This document shows positions 11,346 through 22,768 of a stretch of 64,000 bases of DNA, in pieces (position 1 is the stretch's first letter; the number at the start of each line of letters is the position of its first letter). The notes beneath the pieces are model-generated. The model was not told where the DNA came from and made no database searches. It saw only the letters and a list, made by a program, of their open reading frames with translations. This DNA comes from Gracilaria gracilis (lineage: Eukaryota > Rhodophyta > Florideophyceae > Gracilariales > Gracilariaceae), in the NCBI GenBank assembly GCA_030374805.1, contig JARGSG010000050.1:186001-250000 (forward strand). Direction: 5' to 3'. Made by a program: the position numbers and the translations under genes.

Positions 11346-11740
11346 ATAGTAATCGATTAGAACGTGTAGTAAATTAGCTACATGTAAAACAACACCCTAA
11401 ACCTCGATAATGAAGTGACACTTATTGCATTCCAACTTCGCCGTTGAGCACGAATTAGAAACAAAACATTTTAGCTCAAGTGCAAAATGGAATTACGTAG
11501 ATACATAAAAGGTAGTGAAGGGCATCTAATATGATGCGAAACCTTGTACCTTTTTAACATTATGAGAACTATTCAGAAATGGAGATTTCGGTGTAATTTT
11601 ATCGTTTCGGAATCGGGAAATAAAAAACCGCGCTCGGTGATTTCCACCACACTCCCCTCGGTTGGGGATGTTCATTCGATCGGTGAAGTTCGATCACGGC
11701 GAGTGCCAAACACGTCGAGAGCAGAGCAGTTCCAATTCCA
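11346..11740. other. No gene seen
   Basis: AT-rich spacer between the methyltransferase-SET fossil and the next transposon. I looked for terminal inverted repeats of the downstream transposon here and did not find any I would trust. Confidence 0.5.
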
Positions 11741-14512
11741 ATGACCTTCGATCACTGTCAGCGGCTAAGACGTCGTGAGCCCAACGTCAACCGCGAGAAA
11801 CCGTTCGCATCGTATAGGGCGGAACTTAAGAAGAGAAGCGTGAATGCGGAGGAGGTTAGCGGTCACGCTTCAAAGAGCCAAAGGCGTGGCGAAACGGTAA
11901 GTGGTGAAGTTCGCACCGCTCGTAGTACGCGTGCGCCTCGGAGTGGTTTACGTGGTAAGGGGAGGGAGGATGCGGCGAGGAGTGACGGTGCGGCGAAGAG
12001 CGACGGTGCAGCGAGGAGCGACGGTGCGGCGAGGAGCGTCGGGGCTGGACCATCGGAGCAAACGGAGCGAACGGAGCGAACGGTAAGCATTGTGGTGACA
12101 AAACCTATTGCGAACGAACGAGATCAAGAAGTTAGTCCCAAGAAAAGCATAGGAGCGCAGCGAGGTATGCCGAAGAAGATTCTGCGCGGTGGTCGGGAGA
12201 GAGATGGTCGTAGAAGAGGAGCAGAGACTGCGCAAGTTTTAGAGGAGAGCGATAGCGGGGATACGATAGTGAAGGGTAAAGAGCTTCGTACGAGTGTGGA
12301 GGGAAGAACGATAGCAAGGAGTAGTACCCTATTAGGTAGTGGGGGTCTTCGAGGAAGAAAGGGAACTAACGGTGATAAAGTGCCTAAGGATGGGGTACCC
12401 GAAGAGGTGGAAGGAGAAAGAGAGACAGTGAAATGTGGTCACCCGGCGAGGACGCGAGGAGTGGAGAGTTTGGTTGTTGTGATGCGAAATACAGTGCCAG
12501 AGAAGGAAATCATTGGTTTCAAGCAAGAGAATGCGAACCGGAAGAAAGAAGGAGTGGGGCGTGTGCGGCGAATGGCAGAACGTGAAACAGGGGAAGGTAG
12601 TGAGAAAAGAATAGGGAGTGTGGTTCATGGATTGGTGGGTGTTGAAGTTGTGGGAAAGGTGGGAGATAAGCGACTAGAACATGCGGACGGGAGAGTAGTA
12701 CGAAGTTGAAGTGGTGGATCAACCAAGAAAATTGTCGGAGGGACAGCAGCAGTGGTTGAGAGGGATTTCGAAGGGGAGGACGACGTACAAATAGAACGGC
12801 GTGGGGAAGTGAATGTCGTGGAGACGGCGCAACTAACACCCCAAGGGATGTGTGTAAGGCGCAACACCGTTTTACTTCCGAAAGATGTGGGAGACGAAAT
12901 TGACGGCGGTCGTGGAGAAAGCGGAGGTAGAATTCGAGGAGATTAATGGGGATCTACAAGAGAACGGGAAGGGAATGAGGAGAACTTAAGCGTATTGCCA
13001 CGGTCTGCACTCGTTCAGAGGGAGAATTCACTGAAGGGACAGTTGGGAAATATGAAGGAAGATCACTATACATTGATGGTGAGTTTGAAGCTGATGCAGG
13101 AAGAGCTGGCACGGCTGAGGGAGGAAAATAAACGGCAAAATGTGTTGATCGAAAGTCTCCGAAAGGCAGTGAAGGAGAGAAAGCGAGGTGCTGGAGGAAA
13201 GAAGGTTAGAGGGTGTCAAAAGTATGATATTGGAGTGGAAGAATGTTTTTATGGATTCGCAAGGGCTGTGTATGATAGGATTCTTCAATATGCGACGTTG
13301 GAGGCGTCTGCACTTTGTTTCGACACGGAAAATGTTGGTGGAAGCTGGAAGAACAGGAGTGAGACGGTGGGAGAAAGTAGAGAGGGGAGCATGTTTGTAG
13401 TTGGGGAGAAGTAGATGGTGCCTAGGTGCCCAATTCAGGTTGCATATGAGATGAGGGCGTACACATCATCGACAGTGGGTGGAAGTGATATGTTGTTGAA
13501 GTATGTGGTCGAGACAGAAATAATGGGAGAGACGTCGGAGACGATAAGGAAAGCGGGGAGGAAACAAGAGTGCGTGGAGAATGTAAGAGCGGACAATTGT
13601 CTGAAGCAACGGATGAAGCAGACGATAAGCGATGTGATTGAGGTGCGAAAGCGGACTGCTCGGGACAGATTATTCTCTTTACTGGGGTATGATTTGATTG
13701 CAAAGCGGGCGAAGCCTAGCGAGGGGACGAAACTTGGTGAGGAGTTGAAGAAGAAGATGTACGAGGCTCGCGAGAAGCTTATGGGAAGTGAATAAGATGG
13801 GATGAACAAGTTTTGTGCGTGGAGAATGAGCTGTTTCGAAGATCTTGCGCACTCTGGGTCAACTGTGCATGCTCCACAGTGAATCTGTGATGATGACGAC
13901 AATTATTTCAAGAACGTAATGGCGGTGGCGGTGTTGGAGGAGTACATGGGATACGCAGTGGAGACCAAGTGTAATGGGGGAAAGCATTACGTGGATGGGA
14001 CGGTGATGCACCTCGCCAGACTTGATGCGTGGATTGGGTGTGGTGTGAAAACGATTAACGAGGGTGTGGGACGTGCAGAACAAAGGCAGCTCTTGTTTTC
14101 TACATTGTATAGGAGGTATCTGCCGAGGGCAGTGGAGGTTATATTGAAGGTGGCATGGGAATTGGTGGGGGACGAGCACGGCGAAGAGTTTGAGAACGAT
14201 GGGTTTTTCGAGGGGGAACCGAGGTGTGTACCCGGAAATTCGGAGAGAACTGCGACGGTTGGGCTGTGGATTCCATCGAGAGAGAAGGTATATCTAGCGG
14301 TGAGGGAGGGATACTTTATGGCGAATTTTACGCGGAGATTTGGAGCGGTTCTTGATTGCTACATAGCAGCGTGCCGACCAGATGGCCCAGTTTCAGTCGT
14401 TTGGTTGGGCACCGGGGAGAGGGTACGGATGGGGCAGAAGGAGGAGAGGGGAGAGGGTAGGGTGAATAAGAGTGGGAGGAGTGAAGGTAGCTGTGGGATG
14501 ATGAAGAAGTAG
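11741..14512 (+). pseudogene. Transposon companion gene with coiled coil (element 1)
   Basis: A single frame of about 924 codons runs from 11741 to 14512, interrupted only by stops at 12707, 12944, 13412, 13793 and about 13879. The first third is basic and Ser/Arg-rich, with four copies of a 7-residue repeat of the type AARSDGA near 11970-12045. A coiled coil rich in Leu, Glu and Arg lies around 13050-13200. The last 200 codons (from 13919) form a compact globular-looking region I cannot name. It converges on the transposase frame at 14995-17850. Two-gene DNA transposons of the CACTA/EnSpm kind often carry such an accessory protein, so I read it as the second gene of that element. Confidence 0.5.
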
Positions 14513-14527
14513 TATATCTTCTTCATC
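14500..14527. terminator. Hairpin between convergent transposon genes
   Basis: GATGAAGAAG (14500-14509) pairs perfectly with CTTCTTCATC (14518-14527) around an 8-base loop. It sits at the end of the plus-strand frame and before the end of the minus-strand frame, so it could help end or process both transcripts. The role is inferred. Confidence 0.4.
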
Positions 14528-14994
14528 CCATACCTATCTCCAATCTTTCCTGTGGAAGAGGGCGGTAGCGATTGTTTTATGAAAATCATATGGAATGAGT
14601 GCTATGCGAGAGATGGGAGGTAGGTTCTGGAGGTGGGGTCTCGGTAGAATCGGTTGAGGTAGAATCTATGGAAACGCCAATGGAGGCGGGAATGGAAGGG
14701 GGGTATGGGGTAGTTTTGGCGGAGAATATGAACGGAGCCAAGGATAGAATAGAAAGGGATGAGTCCAAACCATGGAGAAACGTTGTCGGATGTGGAATGG
14801 GTGGAGATGGAAACTGGATGGGCGGTGTGGTTATGTTCGTCGTCTGTTGCCCATCGGAGGCATACGCAGTTGAGAGTAAGATCGACTTCGTCGCTTGGTG
14901 GGACGAGCTCCATGAACTTTACGAAGTTGAACTCCTTGGAAGATGGATTGGAAGAAGGAAGGGTGAAGCGAAGAAGAGAGATGAGTTTGCAGAC

Positions 14995-17850
14995 TCAGAC
15001 GATGGGGGTGGAGTTGGAGGAGCTGGTGCCTGCGACGAGGACGTGAGAGAACTTTGGGGATTTAGAAGGACCGAAGGACGGGGCGGTAAATATTCTTTGG
15101 ATGAGAGGGACTGGAGGATCCTGGAGCACGAGCTCGTTCCGCTCTTCAATGTAGTGGTCGAGTGATGGGACATAACCGCCGGCGACGTAAGCGGAATTGA
15201 CTACGGTGATTCGGGTGCGACGGAGAGTCAGGGAGTTCTCTGAGAGTTCTAGGACATCGAGAGAAATGGTGATGAATGAAGGGGGGGCGGGGTTTCCAAT
15301 CTGTTGGAGGATGGAGAGAGTGTCGGTGGGGAAGAGGTCTTGTAGAGATTTGGGATTGAAATGAGGATTAGAGTGGAGAAATTTGTGAGCGGTGATGAGA
15401 TCAGCGAATGAGATGAGTTTTCCATCACGGACCAAACCGGGTTGGCGGGTTTGGATGGGAGAGGCGAGGGCAGGAGTGGAGGAAGTCATGGAGGGGTTGG
15501 TGGAAAAGGGGTTCCAATCTTTGGTGGCGTTGGAGTGATGGATGGAGCGAATGGTTTCTTCATGTGCGGTGGACCTGCGCTTTGAGGTTTTGGAGTAGTG
15601 TGACATGAAGAGGGAGTGGCGGTGTTCGAATATGCCGGCATCGTTGAAGTGGAGGCCTCCGAAGCGGTGAATGTCCTCGACGATGTGGTCGAGGAGATGG
15701 AACTTGAGGGTGCAAAGGCTGGAAGTGTGGTGGGGGCCGAGGACGAGTACGGCTGCGCGCTTGAAGGAGTGGATTTTGAATTGGAGGTCGGTGAGGCGGG
15801 AGTCGGTCCATTCTGCGGAGGTGTTGTATATCATGGAGAAGAGAAGAAGATCGGAGTACTTGTTGCAAACGGAAGTGATGGGAGCTGCATCGACCTCGTC
15901 ACAGCAGCGGTCGAAGAAGGTGCCGATGAAGGGGAAGACCATGTCCAGTGAGCGGTAGTCTTTTGCTTCGAGCATACCACGCAAGCCATCGGTAGTGAAG
16001 AAACCGTTGAGAGTTTGACCGTTGTCGGAGGAGGAAAAGTCGATGTGGAGTCCTGTGGCTGGGGAGTGCTTTTCGATGGCGGCGAGGATGGTGTTCGCGT
16101 TTTTTAGGATGGTGGAGCGGACGGAGTTGAAGGAACGACGGAAATTGGAGGAACGGGGGGGTAGTGAAGAGTGATTCTGACTGGAGTCTCTCGATGGCTG
16201 CGAGCTTGATGAGCTTGTAGATGCCGAGGTGGAAGTTATGGAGTGGTTCGAAGGGGAAGATGTTGTAAGGGGAGAGCAGAGTGGTGATGTTGAAGAGAGG
16301 GTAAGATTCGAAGACGGAAAAGTACTTTGCGAGGGAAAGGGAGTGGAGTGCTTCAACGGCCTTCTACTTGGTGTTTCGGGCGATTCTGGGCTTCTTGGCG
16401 AGGAGGCCCTTTTCAGAATCGTGGAGGAGGGTAGAGTGTGATTTGCGGGCATCGAGAGTCTGGGTTTAAGATCGAAGAGGGGGGATGGAATGTGTAGGTG
16501 GGGGTCGCAGCGTGGGACGGTACATCGGTGGCATGGATGCTTGGGGCGGGTGCCGTGGGAGATGGCGAGAATGTCCTTTGCTCCTGGGATGTCTGCGCAG
16601 TAGCTGGCGACGATTGGGTGACAATGGCGAAGCATGCCATTAGCGTCACGGAAGGGGAAGCCGGTGAGGCCGAAGGAGATAAGAGGGTCGAGGAAGTTGG
16701 ACATGGCACGCTGGATGAGTTCCATATTGGTAGAGCGGGAGATGCTGGATGAGGTTTGGGGGATGGTATCGGGGTCTTGAGAGGGGGTGGTGAGATTGAA
16801 AGAGGTTGGAAGGTATCCGAGAAGGGTGAGGTTGTCGGTGATACATTTGGAATGGAACGAGGCGGAGAAGTTGAGGAGGGTGATGTGAAGGGGGTAGGAG
16901 GTGATGGAACAGGATTTGAGGGAGGTGGAGGACTTGTCGAAGTATACTTGTACAAAGCCGATGAAGGAGTCGATACCGGTGTTCTCAGGGGTCTGTCAGA
17001 TGCAGGAGTTATTGGAGGACTGCATGATTGCGTGCTTGAGGGCTGGGACAGCTTCTTTTCCGAGGGAAGAAGCCATGGGGTGGGCGAAAACGGGAGAGCC
17101 GGAGGAGGTTGTAGGGGGGACGTGGTGGAAGAAGGTGTTGTCGGAGTGGGCGAGTGCGAGTTGTCCTTTAAGGACTTGGATAGCATTTTTTCGGAAGATG
17201 GTGGCTGGGAAGAGGTGCTGTGGGTCGTGGAGGGTGGTGGGGGTGAAACCGATGTTGGTGACTCGGTGTTGGAAAAGGTTTGTTTGAAGTTTAAGACACT
17301 GGGAGGCGGAGAAGACGGCGTTGTGGAAGGCTGACTTGGAGAAGGAGGGGTCGTGGAGGAAAGAGATGACTTCGTCTGCCTTGCGGGGGCCGAGGGTGGA
17401 AGCGATGGAAGAGATGTAGAGGACCATTCGTTCGAGGTGGGGGTTGTCGAGGAGAGGGAAGGAGGATGGCGGTGGAGGAGGTGGGGAGGGGGAGAGGGAG
17501 CAGACGGGGGTGCCTACGATATGGTAGGCGTCTTGGGTGTGGACGGAGAGGGAGAGCTGCTGCTGGTGGTAGGAGTCGTCGTCGGCGATGGAGACGTTAT
17601 TTGAAGGGCGATTGGAGATAGGAGGTGGGGGTGGTGGTGGAAGTAGAGGGGTAGACTTCTGACGCTTTGTGCGTGGGGGGAAGTGAGGGACGTTGCCGCC
17701 GGGGGAGATGAAACGCTTGTCGGCGGTGAGACGGTTGGGGCATCTTCTTTGGTGCCTTTGAATTGCGAGGATCGTGCGAGCGAAGAAGGAGCAGCCTTCA
17801 AAGCAGCAATTAGGCACGGCAGGGAGCGGTGTGGGTTTTTTTTTCAGCAA
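14995..17850 (-). pseudogene. Transposase, Tnp2/Plavaka-like, one internal stop (element 1)
   Basis: Read on the minus strand, one frame of 951 codons runs from 17850 to 14995 with a single TGA at 16996-16998. The N-terminus has a C2H2-like finger (Cys-Cys-His-Cys spacing in NCCFEGCSFFARTILAIQRH). The middle has HPIVASYCADIPGAKD and then CHRCTVPR, the pattern seen in EnSpm/Tnp2/Plavaka-type transposases before their Cys cluster. The C-terminal half has FHLLDHIVEDIHRFGG and an SHYSKTSKR-like end. The long Ser/Thr/Pro-rich linker is unusual. The stop may be recent, since the rest is clean. The superfamily call is by pattern memory. Confidence 0.65.
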
Positions 17851-18427
17851 TTAGGCATGGCGGGGAGCGGTGTGGGGGTATTGGGGGAGAGGGAGGTCCG
17901 TAGTGGTGGGGAGCGTAATATGGCGCACGCAGGGTGGGACGGAGTGATGGGGGAGGTGGCACGTTATGCAAAGGCGTTTCAAAAGTGAGAGAATAAACGG
18001 CCGATATCTGATATGTGAGTTGTTGAATAGATGTGCTGTATCTCTCTAGAGAGTTCCTATTCGAAGGGTTTGTATTCTTCTAATCGTATTCAATAAGGAG
18101 CTATTTATGTATATATATCCCTATTCGCCGCCGTATAGTTCTAAATATATGCCACTTACACACTTACATTGGGTTCGGAAACTAGCGTGAACGGAAGTAA
18201 CATGCGAGTTTTTCTTCCATCCAAACTAGCAATGATGGAAATAATCGTGAATGATTCTTTCCACACAAACTAGCAAAAGTGGAAATGTGGAAATATTTTC
18301 GGAAACTAATCACATTTAAATTTGGATAAATTCACCGGTTTTTCGATCCTTTTAATTCGGTCATTTTTAACACCAAAACTAGCATTCCGCGAACACCGAC
18401 GTACCAACGGTACGTGAGGAGGTAGCG
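17851..18427. repeat. Spacer with 44-bp tandem repeat
   Basis: No gene is seen. AAACTAGC recurs at 18179, 18223 and 18267, a spacing of 44 bp, followed by weaker matches near 18300 and 18374. This is an imperfect tandem array of about 2.8 units. A short GCAATTAGGCAYGGCRGGGAG direct repeat lies at about 17805-17870, at the edge of the transposase gene. Confidence 0.6.
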
Positions 18428-19791
18428 TTGGGACGTAAAAGCCAAGGGTTATGCGTGGCATTCAGTAAAGACGGGAAAATGATTGCGATTGGATCAGGAG
18501 ACGGCAGAATTTATGTCCTGGAAGCAAAGAGCGGAATATGCATGAGCTCTGTTAAGGTTGGTGGCGATACGAGTACGCTGACGCCTGTGATATTCATTGA
18601 CGAAGGGAAGCAAATTCTGTTGGGGAATTACAAAGGGGGTTTTGGGGTGTGGGAGCACGGCAGTGGGCCCTACAAGAAATTTTTTCATTTTCGTGAGTGC
18701 AAGTGGAGCGCATCTTTTGCAGAGTTCAGCATCCACCTGCACTCGATCTATACGCCGTTCGCGCTCCAAATGGACACCCTTGTAAGGGCAGATTAATTTT
18801 TTTAATAGTTTATTTCATTATTGTGAGTGCGCGTGGAGTGCACCTGGACATCGCGGGGGCAGACTACGAACAATGTGGGCGCCGAAAGAGTGCAATATGT
18901 ATCGTTTGCACTCCATATGCGTTCAATCCGCTTAGCAAGCGTCCTCCAATTGGACACCACGAAATAAGCTGCAAACGCAGATTGCGTGCACTCAATATGA
19001 AGTCCGTTTGGCACCCACGTATCCTCCACAAGTGCCGCCCACCCTCAAACTGCACTCCTCTTTCTCCAAAAATTTCTTATAGGGGGGGGCGCGGTGGCAA
19101 CTGTGGTTGATGTGGGTTCCGATATCACATGCGTGGGGGCAAGCAAAGATGGCTCGGTTGGATTTTGCGGGACATGGAATGGAAAGGTGCTAAAGGTGGA
19201 TCTCACTGAACGCCAGGCGGGGAACGAAAGTGGCGTTGAGGATGAACATAACATGGCAGTCGTTTGCGAGGCCCAAAGCGCGGATGGGAGGTGGATTGCG
19301 TCGGGGTCCATGGATGAGACGATTCGACTTTGGAATGGAGAGACGGGAACGGTGGTGGTGGATGTGCTGCGCGGACATACTGTTCGTGTGTAATATCTTG
19401 CTCTATGTGAGGACGGGCGGTACCTTGTATCCGGCGGATACGATAACCCGGTTCGGGTTTGGAACGTTTGCACGCGGCGCGCCGTCGGTAACGCACTGTG
19501 CGGTCACGAAACCGGTGTGACATGCGTGGCGGTTAGCGCGGACGGCTCGCGTGTCGCGTCGGAGTCATGCGACGGCGAGGTGGGCTTGTGGGAAACGCGG
19601 CCGCCGCGAGCGGCGGATGAAGCGCTGCACGGTCATGTGAAGCACGTGGAGGTCACCAAGGTGGTGCTGTCTGCGGACTGAACGCGAGTGGCGTCGGTGG
19701 CAAGGGACAACACTCTGTGCGTTTGGCGCGTGGGAATGCCAGAGCCCACGCACGTGTTCCGATGCTCTTCTTATAGAGTTTAGCTGCGCTT
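18428..19791 (+). pseudogene. WD40-repeat pseudogene split by a mobile element
   Basis: The frame reads as WD40 blades: AFSKDGKMIAIGSGDGRIYV, then after the insertion SADGRWIASGSMDETIRLWN, EDGRYLVSGGYDNPVRVWN and SADGSRVASESCDGEVGLWE. GH-type His residues precede several blades. It contains the 417-bp element at 18668-19084 flanked by GGG. Removing the element plus one GGG (420 bp) leaves the frame intact. Two further stops (19391-19393 and 19679-19681) interrupt the later part. The 5' end lacks a start codon (a stop lies at 18422). Host function is unknown; WD40 propellers are protein-binding scaffolds. Confidence 0.85.
18668..19084 (+). mobile_element. Inverted-repeat element (MITE-like), copy 2
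   Basis: This 417-bp copy is in opposite orientation to the one at 1553-1972. The ends read CCCTACAAGAAATTTTT and, from the right end inwards, CCCTATAAGAAATTTTT. The flanks are GGG on both sides (18665-18667 and 19085-19087). It has inserted in frame into the WD40 gene. The sequence is non-coding. Confidence 0.88.
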
Positions 19792-20384
19792 CGAGCGCGG
19801 CACATCTAACGCTATGACCATATGCGCTTGGAATGACTCTCACGACGTCGACTCGGTTTGGAATTTGGAAGACTCCCCTTGTGAGCAACGCAACCCCGCC
19901 GGGAGAGCGGCATTTGAATAGAGAGAAGATGGTGTTCAATTGCTCGGAGCATCGTGTATGGCTGGGCATAATGGACGACCGGTGGCCGCGCCCATGCAAG
20001 ATCGAATTCTTTTGCGAAACAAGCATCGACCGTGGCATTCAATCCGGTGAAGTGCAATTGTAATACGGTGCCCTGCACAGCTGAGCATTTCCCTGCACAT
20101 CGCATGGGGCGGCGCGTGATTAGGCGTTTGGGCTGGCTTCAGGGTCAGTCGGATTTCACGCACGCGCTTCCCGCTTGGCCGCCGCGCTGACGAAATTCGT
20201 CGCGTACGTAGCTGGAACTCGAGTTTGTGCGTGCTTCTCGTTTGGATAGGCTTGTCCGCGATGTTCATGTATTGCGTGTGCCCCGTACATGTGAATAACA
20301 ACCTTGTTTAGATAGTTCATATCACTCAAAGAAGAACACACTTGAAGCCTTTTTAGTCTGCCTGTAGTACGCGTGAAGAAGACA
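19792..20384. other. Spacer between WD40 and NB-ARC fossils
   Basis: The WD40 frame stays open for about 45 codons after its stop, so part of this could be the old WD40 C-terminus. From about 20060 to 20384 I see no gene. Confidence 0.4.
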
Positions 20385-22292
20385 CTAATGAAATAGTTGC
20401 ACCTTGCCATCATCATTGGCGTTCCGAAATGCGTCTCGATGTACACTGTCATGGACCTGTACACCAAAAATAATTTTTTTAGCGATGACTTTCGCAGAAC
20501 GCTCCAAGACGCCCACCGACGCCAGATCGTTCACCACATAATCAGCGTGGGCGATCTTTTGTAATTCCAATAGCCGCCTGAGCATCCCTGCGGGTGCCCA
20601 GTCCTGTTTCTTCAAAACAAAAAGCCTTGTGTGCATTCAATAAAAGTTTCAGAGAACGACAAACGAGGTTGGAACCTCGGGCTGTTCTGCTCAAATTTCT
20701 CCTGTAAAATCTCAAGAGCCACTTTTAGGGCACGTGAAAGACCCGGGTGGTCATCAATTCCACTAGTAATAACGTTCTCGTCAAAGTCGCCTTGATTGTC
20801 ATCTTAACTGGACGTATATAGCTTCCACGCCATTTCGCGTTAATTTTCGCACTGACTTCGAAACTGCAGCGCGAGGTTCGCCACCGTTTGCCCTGCTATG
20901 AATAAACAGAGTGGCGGAGCAGCACAAAATTGAAGAACGCTTTTGAGCGCTTCTTTGTTCTCATCGAGCTGAATTTCGCCATCTTGGAAGAATGAACAGT
21001 GCAGCAATATCTTCCGCGCTTCGTTTCTCTTTGCTCCATGTGGAATTATTGGGAAAAACGTGGAAGCCTTCGCAGCTAGACTGTCTTCCCGCGTGGTGAA
21101 AACGACGCTCGCAGTCTTGGTGCGAAAGGGAGCGATCTGCTGTACAGTGGCTGCCCCAAGTTGGTTGCCACCCAAAATGTCTTCCACAAGCGGTAGAACA
21201 TGGCGATCTCTAAACCGTTTGAGAAACTTAACAAAAATATCGGCGATATTGTCGTTTGCTTTTTCCAGTTCTCTGACGAGAGCGTTCGCACCAAACTTAG
21301 GCAGAGTGGTACGAAGCTGTGAACCAAATCTATCTTCCGTAGCGTCCATACCGAGAGAAATGTAGGCTACGCCTTCGTGGAAGCGGGCACACATCTCTTC
21401 ATCTTGGCCAAGTGCCTTTAGAATACTATTCTTACCAACACCCGACGGCCCAGTAATGGGAACTATCATTCCTGGCGCACAATTGTCCCGCAGAAGGTAT
21501 AGTTTCACCTTGGTCTCCGTATTAAACTCATCAATGGGTGATTGGGTCAAAACGGAATGCATGTGCAAAAGCACATAAGGCATGTTCGTTGGAACATCAA
21601 AAGAAGAATAGTATTCTTCGACTAGAGCGTTTTTCTGGGAAACGGAAACACTGCGGTCATCTTCCCGAACTTTGATTTTTAGCTCTTTCAAAACGAACTT
21701 GAGGATGATATGAATGAATTTTTCTCGCGTGGCGGTAATGTTGGGCCTGTCGCTGTTAGAGGCGCCGACGTCGTTCTCGACGGTCCATAAGGTGGCTGCA
21801 ATGTCTAGGGCGTGCGAGATCTTGTCGAGCCCGATGAGGTTGTCTTCGCGACCAGCACGCACGAAGAACCCGCAGTCAGCGAAGAGTTTTGCATTACGCG
21901 CTTAGAAAGCGTTCGAACCCTGGCCTCGGCAGTCGGAGGTGGTCATGCGGTAGAAGACCGTGATGAGCAAGGGTGGATCCTTGTCGGATGATTGAGGATC
22001 GTCATAGCGGCGCACGAATGCCAGCAACTCGCGCATGCACCATTCCTTGTCGACGAACTCGGGGTTCATGATGAAGATGCCGATAGGGGCGGTTGTCATA
22101 GCATCATCCATGACGTTGTGGCAGTGGTCGCCGAGGCCGAACGACTCCACGTCGAGGAAGACGGATAGGCCATACTCTCGCAGGCGATGGTACAGTGGAC
22201 GGGCGATTCTCTTCTTTTCTTCGCCGGCATGGATTAGGGGCGTTCTAAGAGTTGACGAAACTCTTGATAGGAAACGCTTGAATCCATACTGA
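20385..22292 (-). pseudogene. TIR-NB-ARC (STAND/NLR-type) pseudogene
   Basis: Minus-strand reading from 22292. A TIR domain comes first: PLIHAGEEKKRIARPL, LSVFLDVESFGLGD, then PIGIFIMNPEFVDKEWCMRE, matching the first box and the central WCxxEL box of TIR domains. A TAA at 21902-21904 interrupts it. The NB-ARC follows, with a P-loop GPSGVGKNS, a SVVFTTRED motif (RNBS-B/sensor), and CAAPPLCLF at the GLPL position. Two stops lie near 20840 and 20800, and a frameshift near 20640 leads into LFVLKKQDWAPAGML and VNDLASVGVLERS, a winged-helix-like tail. No LRR or TPR is visible. In plants, animals and bacteria such proteins are immune or cell-death switches; here the gene is dead. Confidence 0.8.
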
Positions 22293-22768
22293 CCAATAAA
22301 CAGTAAGCACCTTGCCTAGGTGTCGTTTCCTCATCCGTTTCCGTCTGTAGCTTCCATTGTTTCCCAGTCACCACAACAACCGGACCAGAACGGAGCAGTT
22401 ACTCTTGTAATGCAAAATTTGTTCCCCTACCCGCCCTCTCCCCCTCCCACCGAACCAGACTGTACGTTTTTCTCTTTACTGGCCCTCATCCAACTACTCC
22501 GTCATGTTTACTAGCCACAGCAACTCAGAAACAGCCAGCTCCTTGCAGTGTGCTACTCCATCACCAGTCTCATATACCATTCCCGACACAATCAAATAAG
22601 CAAAACAAATTTTACGTAACGACAAAGTCGATAATCTACATTGCAAACAAATTCTGAAGATACCACATATTGTTGGCGCCCAATATGCCAAACTAGACAC
22701 AAAACGAACCGTCATCGCGGTTAGAATGGTGCAAAGAAAAATCAGTCTTGCATTGATTTTGCAACGTT
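22293..22768. other. No gene seen
   Basis: Spacer upstream of the NB-ARC fossil and the next plus-strand fossil. It may hold old promoters. I see no repeat or RNA gene in it. Confidence 0.45.

Noticed and set aside
16413-17186. Second minus-strand frame (257 codons) over the transposase
   Set aside because: Ser/Pro/Thr-rich shadow of the transposase frame, which has the motifs.
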